The position numbers and the translations under genes were made by a program. DNA of 64,000 nt, from NCBI GenBank assembly GCA_028716845.1, contig JAQUPF010000004.1, forward strand, positions 1 to 64,000. The letters run 5' to 3'. The notes beneath the pieces are model-generated. The model was given only the letters and a program-made list of their open reading frames with translations, had not been told where the DNA came from and ran no database searches. Below are positions 35,678 through 43,659 of the stretch, piece by piece (position 1 is the stretch's first letter; each line of letters starts with the position of its first letter). Origin of the DNA: a bacterium. GTDB taxonomy: Bacteria > Auribacterota > Tritonobacteria > UBA1439.

Positions 35678-36561
35678 GCGGCGCCCCCCGTCGCAATGTA
35701 GGAGACGAGATCCTCCACCCGCTGCCGCCACTCGGCGGACTTCACCCGGACGGTCTCACGGGCGGCCCTGCCGATCTCCGCGTACCGCTCCAGGCCCACG
35801 GGGCCGATCTCCCGCATCAAAATCCCCGTCTTGCCGTGCGTGATGTACTCGTTCGCGGTGGGCCTGTCCAGGGCGACGACGCAATAACCCCGCCGCATCA
35901 TCTCCAACGTGGTCAGCCCGATCCCCTCGACCGCCCGCGAGGCGACGTTGATGTTGTGCGCAGCGAGGACCCGCCCGTACTCGTCGCCTGGGAGGAACGA
36001 ATCGCAGACCTCGATCCGCCACCGCCGCCGGTCGAGCGCGGGTATGGTGATCTTCTCATATCCCGGGTCGGGATTGTTCTTGATGAAGATTCGAGCGAGG
36101 GGGAAATCCCCGATGGCCGCCTTCACCCCCTCCCAGCCGATCGCGGGGGAGCGGTACCAGAAGAAGAGCGCCGGCTCGTCATAGCGCACCGGCGGGAGCG
36201 GGTCGGGCCAGTACTGGAAATACCGTGCCGGCAGGCCGTGCGCCGACACCTCCTCGTGGAGGCGCCTGCAGCAGCAGAGGTGCCGCACCCCCTCGATCCC
36301 GAGGGGATGGAACGCCCCCCGCCTGCTCAGGGCGACGGAGTCGTACATGGGCGCCCAGGTGAGGTTCGGGTGCGGCCGTCTCGGCGGGACCTGGAAGAAG
36401 AATGCCGCGTCGAAGTCGAGCAGATTCATCGGGGGGAGGTCCGATTCGTATGTGTTGTGATGGATCACCTCGACATCGTGCCGTGCCGCCAGCGGGCCGA
36501 GGACGAAATCGGCCGATCTCGTGACCGCGTGGTACGGATGGTCGACGACGATGATTCTCAT
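35674..36561 (-). CDS. GT-B type glycosyltransferase-like protein
   Basis: 295 aa, short for the class. VDHPYHAVTRSADFVLGPLA at the start and a C-terminal Rossmann part with NINVASRAVEGIGLTTLEMMRRGYCVVALDRPTANEYITHGKTGIL, the usual E-x7-E nucleotide-sugar region of GT4-like enzymes. The N-terminal domain is reduced. First gene of the operon with the GT2 and radical SAM genes. The donor sugar is unknown. Confidence 0.75.
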   Translation of the reverse strand: MRIIVVDHPYHAVTRSADFVLGPLAARHDVEVIHHNTYESDLPPMNLLDFDAAFFFQVPPRRPHPNLTWAPMYDSVALSRRGAFHPLGIEGVRHLCCCRRLHEEVSAHGLPARYFQYWPDPLPPVRYDEPALFFWYRSPAIGWEGVKAAIGDFPLARIFIKNNPDPGYEKITIPALDRRRWRIEVCDSFLPGDEYGRVLAAHNINVASRAVEGIGLTTLEMMRRGYCVVALDRPTANEYITHGKTGILMREIGPVGLERYAEIGRAARETVRVKSAEWRQRVEDLVSYIATGGAA

Positions 36562-36906
36562 GCGATCTCAGCAGGGCACACGTGTCCGCGGCCCCCGACG
36601 GCCTCCAGGACGCGCAGTATGCTCGCAGGATGCCGCCGTATGGTATCATATGGGGTGGAGCCCAACAATCGCTCCCCGCGTCGTGTGAGACTGCTCAGAC
36701 ACGGAGACTGCTCAGACTTGCTCTCAGACTATCAGACTCTCATCTCAGACTCTCAGACTCTCCTTCCCCCGTTCTGCTAAAATGCTTATAATTATCCATG
36801 TTGAGGCTGCTTTCCCAGGGGCAGGGGGTCACTGAGCTCAAGAGCGATATTCCGTCAGTTTGAGTCTGAAATACAGGGAGAACGCGGTTCGGCTATTCTG
36901 AAAGGC
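36562..36906. other. Divergent intergenic region with CAGACTCT-type microsatellite
   Basis: 345 bp between the minus-strand operon and the AT-rich radical SAM gene. 36687-36762 is a run of TCAGAC/TCAGACTCT units, including two direct copies of GAGACTGCTCAGAC (36687-36700 and 36704-36717). A reverse-complement echo, GAGTCTGA, occurs near 36864. TATAAT at 36787-36792 could be a -10 box, but no good -35 lies 17 bp upstream. Confidence 0.65.
36687..36762. repeat. TCAGAC/TCAGACTCT microsatellite
   Basis: At least eight CAGAC cores in 76 bp at 5-17 nt spacing, with two 14-nt direct copies and a CTCAGACTCTCAGACTCTC run at the right end. Such simple repeats can change length by slippage. It sits upstream of the AT-rich radical SAM gene. 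Confidence 0.7.
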
Positions 36907-37887
36907 ATGACTGAAGTGACCATGATAAACAAGGAGTATGACATCTGGCTGCAATGGACGGTTTCGCCTAAGTGCAATCTTGATTGCATCTATTGTTTTG
37001 ATTACAACCTAAGACATAACAGAAATAAAGAGTCAAAGTCCCGTTACCGTCCTTTCGTAAGAGCGATGCGGAAGGCGTTTATCATGGACCTTTCGTCTAT
37101 AAGGAGGATTCTCCGCTTTCGATCGCGTGAAGCAAATGAAGGCATGGCCGCGATCGATATTCCGGCATTGATGAAGGTCCTTAGCGCGACCAATAACACT
37201 TTTCTAATAGGTTTTACGGGGGGCGGAGAACCTTTTCTAATTCCGAACATAATCGAAGCCTGCGAGGAGATATCCAGAAGGCATCTTCTTGGTTTTAATA
37301 CCAATCTTACCATCCCCGCTATTCAGGAGTTTGCCAAAAGGATCGATCCCGGGAGGGTCTCCTGGATTATGGCGTCGTTGCATATTAAGCAACTGGAAAG
37401 AATGAATCTACTCGATCGATATATACGCAACTACTTGATCTGCAAAGAGCGCGGATTTGCCATCGCCGCCAACAGCGTAGCCTATCCGCCCCTTTTAGGC
37501 GAGGTCGACACATACAGGCGTTTTTTCCGCGAAAAGGGGATCAGCATAAGTTTTGCTCCTTTTGTCGGATCGTATAATGGTCGGGAGTATCCCAAGTCGT
37601 ATACGGAAGAAGAGGTGAAGGTTTTTGGACTAAAAGAATCCTGTCGCGATATCTTCTATCCACGGGGCAACATCTGTAATGCCGGTTACAATGTGGCAAT
37701 GGTTTTACCGTCGGGAGACGTAATTTCTTGTTTCCCGTTGCATGAAAGGATCGGCCATATATACAAAGGGGTTGTATTCAGAAAAACGTTGCTGAGATGC
37801 CCCCTGTCTTTTTGCGGATGCCCTGTATATGCCTACAACCCCCATTTATTTCAAAAGGCAAAACAGCAGGCGGATTGCAGCTCCTGA
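36907..37887 (+). CDS. Radical SAM protein, AT-rich and probably imported
   Basis: 326 aa. C23-x3-C27-x2-C30 (PKCNLDCIYC) binds the SAM cluster and FTGGGEPF is the GGE-type motif. C-terminal cysteines in SCRDIFYP-GNICNAGYNVAM...SCFPL and RCPLSFCGCPVYA suggest a SPASM/twitch auxiliary cluster, with the same spacing style as the protein at 33888. Codon use is strikingly different from neighbours: many A/T third positions (AAC CTA AGA CAT AAC AGA AAT), while flanking genes are almost all G/C-ending. An AAAGG stands close to the ATG. Likely acquired by transfer; the target (peptide or sugar) is unknown. Confidence 0.87.
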   Translation: MTEVTMINKEYDIWLQWTVSPKCNLDCIYCFDYNLRHNRNKESKSRYRPFVRAMRKAFIMDLSSIRRILRFRSREANEGMAAIDIPALMKVLSATNNTFLIGFTGGGEPFLIPNIIEACEEISRRHLLGFNTNLTIPAIQEFAKRIDPGRVSWIMASLHIKQLERMNLLDRYIRNYLICKERGFAIAANSVAYPPLLGEVDTYRRFFREKGISISFAPFVGSYNGREYPKSYTEEEVKVFGLKESCRDIFYPRGNICNAGYNVAMVLPSGDVISCFPLHERIGHIYKGVVFRKTLLRCPLSFCGCPVYAYNPHLFQKAKQQADCSS

Positions 37888-38106
37888 CGTTGTTACGGAT
37901 CACCCCGTCGGCACCCCAGATGCGGTTCGGACACGCGCGGACGGTGTCCGCGACCGCCGTAACGGTCATTTCTATATTCCCCTCGTGCGCGCCTTGTATT
38001 ATTATAGGTGCCTTTACTGGCGACGCGCGAGCACACCGGAGGACCGGTCCAGCAGCATTTCCGGTCCCCCACGCCGGTCGCGCCGGGCGAAAGAAGGAGG
38101 CAACGG

Positions 38107-39123
38107 ATGAACTGGAAGGGGCGGACGGCACTCGTCACGGGAGGGGCATCGTTCATCGGCAGCAACCTCGTCGACGCGCTCGTGGAGAAGGGCGCGAAGG
38201 TGCGGGTTGTCGACGATCTCACAAGCGGGAAGCTCGATAATATTCAGTCGCAGATAGATGCCGGCGCGGTCGAATTCACCCGCGCCGACCTGCGTGAGCC
38301 GGGCGTCGCCCGGGCGGCGGTGAAGGGGGTGGACGTCGTCTTCCACCTCGCGGCGGCCCACGGCGGACGAGGCTACGTTGATCTCCACCAGGCGGAGCCC
38401 GCGACCAATTTCTTTCTCGACGGCATCGTCTTCTGGGAGGCCCACAGGGCGGGGGTGGAGAAGATCGTCTTCGCCTCGTCCGGTTGCGTCTATCCGAACT
38501 TTCTCCAGGGGGACACGACGAAGGAAATCTACCTCACGGAAGACCTCGTCAAGCCGCCCTACGACGCCGACAATACGTACGGATGGGCGAAGCTCATGGG
38601 CGAACTGACGCTCAAGGCCTTCCACGACGAGTACGGGATGAAGACCGCCTCATGCCGGTATTTCACCGTCTACGGGCCCCGCGGCGTGGAGAACCACGCG
38701 GTCATCGCGATGATCGCCCGGGCGTTCGTGAAGCAGGACCCCTTCCTCGTGTGGGGCGACGGCACCCAGGTGCGCAACTGGACGTTCATAGACGACATCG
38801 TCCGGGGAACCATCCTGGCGGCCGAGAAGATCGACGACGGCGCCGCGGTCAACCTCGGAACGATGGAACGGATACGGGTGATCGACGCCGTGAAGATGGT
38901 GATGGAGTACTCCGGGCACCGGGCACCCCTGGAGTTTCAGAGGGACATGCCGACCGGCCCCCTCAACCGGGTCGCGGACAACTCCCTCGCGAAACGCCTG
39001 CTCGGATGGGAGCCGCAGGTCCCCTTCCGCGAGGGGTTGAAGCGGACGCTCGACTGGTACTTTTCCACGAGGAAACGGGATGCCGTGATGGCGACGCTCG
39101 AGAAGAGCCTCACCGCCCGGTAG
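38107..39123 (+). CDS. NAD-dependent sugar-nucleotide epimerase/dehydratase (extended SDR)
   Basis: 338 aa, start at ATG 38107 with GAAGGAGG 7 nt upstream. TGGASFIGSNLVDAL is the NAD loop; VFHLAAAHGG, FASSGCVYPN and the catalytic YGWAK follow; RYFTVYGPRG and VRNWTFIDDIVRG are typical of UDP-glucose-4-epimerase/dTDP-glucose-dehydratase relatives. First gene of a plus-strand run of glycosyltransferases. The exact sugar is not resolvable. Confidence 0.87.
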   Translation: MNWKGRTALVTGGASFIGSNLVDALVEKGAKVRVVDDLTSGKLDNIQSQIDAGAVEFTRADLREPGVARAAVKGVDVVFHLAAAHGGRGYVDLHQAEPATNFFLDGIVFWEAHRAGVEKIVFASSGCVYPNFLQGDTTKEIYLTEDLVKPPYDADNTYGWAKLMGELTLKAFHDEYGMKTASCRYFTVYGPRGVENHAVIAMIARAFVKQDPFLVWGDGTQVRNWTFIDDIVRGTILAAEKIDDGAAVNLGTMERIRVIDAVKMVMEYSGHRAPLEFQRDMPTGPLNRVADNSLAKRLLGWEPQVPFREGLKRTLDWYFSTRKRDAVMATLEKSLTAR

Positions 39124-39270
39124 GCCGAATGCCCCTCCCCTCTCCCGCGTTCGCCAGCGGGAGAGACATCGGAATGAAGCAGCGGGACGCCCGCGCATCG
39201 CGGCCGAATCGACGGGCGCGCGAAGTCCCCGCGCGCGAAAGGCCGCGGGCAGTTGCGGGTTGAAATAGCC

Positions 39271-40305
39271 ATGTGCCATCCCGACAGAGACGGATTCCCC
39301 CGCCCCCCCGAGGGGGCGTACGGCTGGCCGTGGATGGGGCCCTCACCCCGGTTCCCCGAGAAGATGCCGGACGGGAGGGTCTGGCCGAAGATAAGCATCG
39401 TCACGCCGAACTACAACTACTCCCGTTACCTTGAAGCAACCATCCGCTCCGTCCTGCTCCAGGGGTACCCCAATCTCGAGTACATCGTCATTGACGGCGG
39501 CAGCACCGACGGGAGCATTGAGATCATCAGGAAATACGAACCCTGGATCTCGTTCTGGACAAGCGGGCCTGACAGGGGTCAGTCGGAGGCGATCAATCGC
39601 GGCATGGCGAAAACCACCGGCGAGATCATGGCATGGATCAACAGCGATGACATGTACCAGCCATGGACATTCCGGACAGTTGCGGAGATCTTCAGCCTCC
39701 ACAGCGATGTAAACTGGCTCGTCGGATGTAATTCCTGGTGGGACGAGGAAGGCCGTCAGATCGCTGTCAAGCCGGTGTACAAGAACATCTACAACTACCT
39801 GCTCAATGATTACGGCTGGATCCAGCAGGAGTCCGTCTTCTGGCGGCGGCCGCTATGGGAGAAGGCGGGCGGCGGGCTTGACGAGAACTACATCCATCAG
39901 ATGGATGCGGAACTGTGGTGTCGGTTCTTTGTGTTGGACCACCTCTGGCACGTGGACGCCGTCATCGGAGGATTCAGGCGTCACGCGGCCAGCAAGACAA
40001 GGCAGAACCAGCAGGATACATTGGCGGCAATAGAGCACGCGATAGCGGCCATGAACCGTTCGGTGCCGGAATCGCTGCTGAAGAATGCACGGATCCTGAG
40101 GCGGATGCGAGCGGCAAAGAAGTTCCTCCCCTGGATCAACGTCGAGCGGATCGCCCGGTTGATTTTCCGTGGACTGTACCGCGAGGCCGATTACGGGCGG
40201 ATCAGCTTTATCGGCGGGGCGTGGGTCAAGAACACCGCGCCGTTCATGACCGGGGCATGGAAGCCCGGCACGCCGAACTTTCACGCGCGGAATGATGCCG
40301 ACTGA
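39271..40305 (+). CDS. Family 2 glycosyltransferase
   Basis: 344 aa from ATG 39271 (a TTG at 39253 is also in frame). After a ~45-residue N-terminal extension comes ISIVTPNYNYSRYLEATIRSVLLQ, YIVIDGGSTDGS, the metal-binding WINSDDMYQPW and an acidic MDAELWCRFF. The tail is basic and hydrophobic (RIARLIFRGLYR), probably membrane-associating. Resembles the GT2 at 34844. The ribosome binding site is weak. Confidence 0.88.
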   Translation: MCHPDRDGFPRPPEGAYGWPWMGPSPRFPEKMPDGRVWPKISIVTPNYNYSRYLEATIRSVLLQGYPNLEYIVIDGGSTDGSIEIIRKYEPWISFWTSGPDRGQSEAINRGMAKTTGEIMAWINSDDMYQPWTFRTVAEIFSLHSDVNWLVGCNSWWDEEGRQIAVKPVYKNIYNYLLNDYGWIQQESVFWRRPLWEKAGGGLDENYIHQMDAELWCRFFVLDHLWHVDAVIGGFRRHAASKTRQNQQDTLAAIEHAIAAMNRSVPESLLKNARILRRMRAAKKFLPWINVERIARLIFRGLYREADYGRISFIGGAWVKNTAPFMTGAWKPGTPNFHARNDAD

Positions 40306-40338
40306 TCCGGTCCGGCGGGACGTGAGAGTGTCGGTTCC

Positions 40339-41343
40339 ATGAGCATGTCTCGCACCGCAGCACGTTCGTCCGGCATCACCGTCGCCGTGCCCTGCCACAA
40401 CGCCGAGCGGTTCCTCGAGGGCTGCGTCCGCGCCATCATCAACCAGACCCTTCGACCGGTCGAGATCCTCGTCGTGGACGACGGTTCGACCGACCGGACG
40501 AGGGCGATCGCCGAGGGGCTCCCCGTGCGGATCGTCGGCCTCGACGGCCACCCCGGCCTCGCCGCCGCCCGGAACGCCGCCTTCGCCGCCGCCAGGACCG
40601 GCCTCGTCGCGGCGATCGACGTCGACTGCGTGGCGGACCCGACCTGGCTCGAGCGGCTCCTCGGGGCGCTCGAATCGTCGAAGGCGGCAGGCGCTGGCGG
40701 GCGGCTCGTCGAGGCGCATCGCACATCCCTCGGCGACCTCTGGCGCGCCGTCCACATGCGGCAGGACTGGGGATCGGCGCGGCTCGTCAACCCGCCGTTC
40801 CTCTTCGGCTGCAACACGCTCTTCCGGAAGGAGGCGGTCGAGGCCGTCGGCGGCTACGATCCCCGCTTCAGGACGAACGGCGAGGACGTCGACCTCTCGC
40901 GGCGGCTCATGCACGCGGGGCATACGCTCGTCTACGAGCCGTCCGCGATCGTGACGCACCTGAAGCGGGACACCGTCCTCTCCGTCCTCCGGGCCGACTG
41001 GCGCTGGGGCTACGCCGCCTCGGGCGAGACGATGAAGTACGAGCACAACGGCTTCATCGTCTACCACAACTGGCTGAACGCGCGTTACCGTGCAGGCAAG
41101 GACGTCGCCGCCCGGCGCTGGCGCCTCCTCCCGGTCGACCTCCTCCTCTTCTTCCGCCACACGTGCCTCGATCTCCGCCACGCCGCCGGGCTTCGGCGCT
41201 CGCGGGCGGTCCGCGTCGGCGCCTCGCGGCGCGAGACCTTCACCCGCTTCCTCCCGCACCTGGCGGAGCTGTCCCGAACGCTCTTCCTCAGGAACCCCGA
41301 CGAGGTAGCGGGCGCGCCGTCGCCGGGAGGCGACGCGCCATGA
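40339..41343 (+). CDS. Family 2 glycosyltransferase
   Basis: 334 aa. GT-A motifs ITVAVPCHNAERFLEGCVRA, ILVVDDGSTDRT, AAIDVDCVADPTW (metal-binding Asp pair) and YDPRFRTNGEDVDLSRRLMHAG. C-terminal ~90 residues are rich in Arg and hydrophobics (LLPVDLLLFFRHTCLDLRHAAG), suggesting membrane attachment. Its stop overlaps the start of the next glycosyltransferase (ATGA), so the two are co-translated. Confidence 0.9.
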   Translation: MSMSRTAARSSGITVAVPCHNAERFLEGCVRAIINQTLRPVEILVVDDGSTDRTRAIAEGLPVRIVGLDGHPGLAAARNAAFAAARTGLVAAIDVDCVADPTWLERLLGALESSKAAGAGGRLVEAHRTSLGDLWRAVHMRQDWGSARLVNPPFLFGCNTLFRKEAVEAVGGYDPRFRTNGEDVDLSRRLMHAGHTLVYEPSAIVTHLKRDTVLSVLRADWRWGYAASGETMKYEHNGFIVYHNWLNARYRAGKDVAARRWRLLPVDLLLFFRHTCLDLRHAAGLRRSRAVRVGASRRETFTRFLPHLAELSRTLFLRNPDEVAGAPSPGGDAP

Positions 41344-42365
41344 TCAGCGTCGTCATCCTCACGCACAACCGGCTCCCCATGCTCCGGGCCTGCGTGGAGA
41401 GCATCCGGGCGAACGATTTTCCCGATTACGAGATCGTCATCGTGGACAACGCATCCACGGACGGCACGCCGGAATATGCCGGCCGGCTCGCCGGCGCCCG
41501 CGTCGTCCGGTTCGAGGAGAACATGGACCTGGCAACCTCCCGGAACGCCGGGATCGACGCCGCCCGGGGCGACATCATCGCCTTTACCGACGACGACTGC
41601 GTCGTGGAGCGCGACTGGCTCGCGCGGATCGCCGCCGCCCTCGCCCGCCGCGACGCCGTCGGCGGCGTCGTGAAGCTCGGGAGCGACGTCCGGAAGCCGC
41701 GCTGGTGGGACGAGGAGCTGAACTGGATGCCGGGCCTCAGCGTGCCGGGCCTCTCCGGGCCGCTCGGGGGGGAGGTCTACCTTCCCCAGTCCGCGAACCT
41801 CGCCTACAGGGCGGACGTGCTGCGGCGGCTGCGGTTCCGGGAGGGGGTCGGCGGGATCGGCGCGAGAAACATGACGCGCGAGGACTCCGACCTGTGGGCG
41901 CGGACCCGGTCGGGCGGCTTCCGCACCTCCATCGACACGGGCCTTGTCGTGTACCACATGCTCCCCGCCCGCAGGTTCACCCTGCGGTTCTGCATCGGGA
42001 GGGCGTTCAGCGACGGCTACGCCGCCTATTTCCGGGAGGACGGGGCGGCGTCCTGGCGGGAGAAGCTCCGCTTCGTGGCCCGCCGGCCGTTCGACATCCT
42101 GCGGCGGCTGCTGCGCGGCGGGGATCGGCCGCGCGCGATCGAGTATTTCTGGGTCGTCCGGCAGGCCGGCTTCGTCTTCGCCCATCTTCGGGAGCATTGC
42201 CCGCTCCGCGGCCTCGGTTCCCACCTCGCCCGCGCGCTCGCGGGGATCAAAGGAGCGCTGTCGTGCGCCGCGGTGATCGTCACAGAGGGCGTCTGCCTGG
42301 CGGCCATCCGGATCGGCAATCGGCTCTCTGATCGCGACGGGCGGGGGACGCCGCGGCGGCCATGA
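41340..42365 (+). CDS. Family 2 glycosyltransferase
   Basis: 341 aa, starting in the ATGA overlap with the previous gene. ISVVILTHNRLPMLRACVESI, EIVIVDNASTDGT, IAFTDDDCVVERDW (DxD-type) and an acceptor segment with MTREDSDLWARTRSGG. C-terminal ~60 residues contain a hydrophobic helix (LSCAAVIVTEGVCLAAI). Its stop overlaps the start of an ECF sigma factor, an unusual partner. Confidence 0.9.
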   Translation: MISVVILTHNRLPMLRACVESIRANDFPDYEIVIVDNASTDGTPEYAGRLAGARVVRFEENMDLATSRNAGIDAARGDIIAFTDDDCVVERDWLARIAAALARRDAVGGVVKLGSDVRKPRWWDEELNWMPGLSVPGLSGPLGGEVYLPQSANLAYRADVLRRLRFREGVGGIGARNMTREDSDLWARTRSGGFRTSIDTGLVVYHMLPARRFTLRFCIGRAFSDGYAAYFREDGAASWREKLRFVARRPFDILRRLLRGGDRPRAIEYFWVVRQAGFVFAHLREHCPLRGLGSHLARALAGIKGALSCAAVIVTEGVCLAAIRIGNRLSDRDGRGTPRRP

Positions 42366-42961
42366 ACGCGGGCCCGCCGCACCATTCCGGGGGAGCGCGC
42401 GAGGAGGAGCTGCGCGCCATCGACGCCTGCATCCGGGGGGACGTCGAGCGCTTCGCGCCCATCTTCGAGGCCTACAGGGAGAGGGTATACTACCTGGCCC
42501 TGAGCATCGTGAAGGAGCAGTCGCTCGCCAAGGACGTGGCGCAGGCGAGTTTCATCAAGGCGTTCAAGGCGCTGAAATGGTTCAACCGGCGGTCGTCGTT
42601 CTCCACGTGGCTGTTCAGGATCACCTACAACGAGGCACTGGACGCCTTCCGGCGGAGGAAGAGACGCGAGGAGCGCGAACCGGCGGGGGAGGAAACGACC
42701 GCCCTCCTCCGGTCTCCCGGACCCGACCCCTTCCAGCGGCTCGCCGGCGACGAACTCCGGGAGCGGGTCGCCGCCGCGGTCCGGGCCCTCCCCGTGAAGC
42801 TCCGGACCTCCGTGGTGCTGCGGTACGGCGAGGGGCTCACCTTCAGCGAGATATGCAGCGTCATGGGCTGCGCGAGGGGGGTCCTCCAGCGGCGCCTCGC
42901 CCGGGCCCATGCCATTATAAGGGACATCCTGGGGCCGGAGTCTGAGGGGGCGGGAAAGTAG
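42362..42961 (+). CDS. ECF-family RNA polymerase sigma factor
   Basis: 199 aa, start in an ATGA overlap with the glycosyltransferase. Region 2: FAPIFEAYRERVYYLALSIV, DVAQASFIKAFKAL, and FSTWLFRITYNEALDAFRR for -10 recognition. Region 4: ALPVKLRTSVVLRYGEGLTFSEICSVMGC and RGVLQRRLARA as the -35 helix-turn-helix. It lacks region 3, as ECFs do. The next gene encodes a single-pass membrane protein in the position of an anti-sigma factor. Coupling to a glycosyltransferase suggests envelope-polysaccharide or exoprotein regulation. Confidence 0.93.
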   Translation: MNAGPPHHSGGAREEELRAIDACIRGDVERFAPIFEAYRERVYYLALSIVKEQSLAKDVAQASFIKAFKALKWFNRRSSFSTWLFRITYNEALDAFRRRKRREEREPAGEETTALLRSPGPDPFQRLAGDELRERVAAAVRALPVKLRTSVVLRYGEGLTFSEICSVMGCARGVLQRRLARAHAIIRDILGPESEGAGK

Positions 42962-43074
42962 CAAACCGTCGGGGGCACCCCTGGCCGGGGGCACCCCCGC
43001 CCGGAAACGTGAAAATCGCGCTCCGGGGGGTACAGGAAGGCGCCCCAGGCGTCAAAACGTTGAAGGGATTCGAT

Positions 43075-43578
43075 ATGCGCAGCGAAAAAAGCGCCCGCGT
43101 TCACCAGAAGGTCGAGGGTGTATTGCAGAACGTGTTGGCTTCCGACAGGAAGCGGCATGCTCCCGGACCGCCTTCCATTCCCACGTGGGCCGGGGTGCGT
43201 CCCGGCATCGAGCGCGACATCGCGCGCAGGGGCCGCAAGAGCGCATTCTTCAGGACGCTCGACGATTGGCGGGGGGGGCTCCGGGTGGCGATTCTGCCCG
43301 CGGCACGCCGGGGGGGCGCAGAGGCCGTCCACTGGGGCAAGATCGCAACCATTCCCGCGATAGGCCTGCTCCTCGTCCTGTTCGCCTCCGGCACATTCCA
43401 TCACCGCAGCCGGCAACCCGTTTCTCATCCCGCAACCGTGGCATCCGCCAGGGCATCCATCCAGGTCAACTTCCAGCCCGAGGGAGACGGGGCGCAGGTC
43501 GGCTATTTCAGGGACTCCGGGGAGGGATTTGACGTGTGCATGGGACAGAACGGCGAAAGGAGGTTCGGCTGGCGATAG
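43075..43578 (+). CDS. Single-pass membrane protein with periplasmic GW tail, in anti-sigma position
   Basis: 167 aa from ATG 43075 (AAGGGA 7 nt upstream; an in-frame GTG at 43009 would add 22 residues). Residues 1-87 are basic and cytosolic, with no HxxxCxxC zinc anti-sigma motif. 88-108 is one hydrophobic helix (IATIPAIGLLLVLFAS). A short linker then leads directly to the tail VNFQP...VGYFRDSGEGF...RRFGWR (residues 131-167), the only extracytoplasmic domain. The gene follows the ECF sigma factor by 113 bp. The arrangement recalls RsgI-type anti-sigma factors that display a copy of an exoprotein module; this role is inference. Confidence 0.75.
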   Translation: MRSEKSARVHQKVEGVLQNVLASDRKRHAPGPPSIPTWAGVRPGIERDIARRGRKSAFFRTLDDWRGGLRVAILPAARRGGAEAVHWGKIATIPAIGLLLVLFASGTFHHRSRQPVSHPATVASARASIQVNFQPEGDGAQVGYFRDSGEGFDVCMGQNGERRFGWR

Positions 43579-43659
43579 ACTGGGCGATGGCATTTGCCCA
43601 TTCACATATAGTATGATATTCTTTGTAGAAGTGATGTCTCATCAAAAGGAGGTCGTGCC

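Noticed and set aside
42962-43008. Two GGGGGCACCCC copies after the sigma gene as a regulatory hairpin
   Set aside because: The repeats can pair, but the arrangement is also explained by G/C runs. With no U-run or conserved partner, function cannot be supported.
43075-43578. Zinc-binding anti-sigma factor (ZAS) assignment
   Set aside because: No HxxxCxxC motif is present. Only the position and topology suggest an anti-sigma role, so the call was kept neutral.
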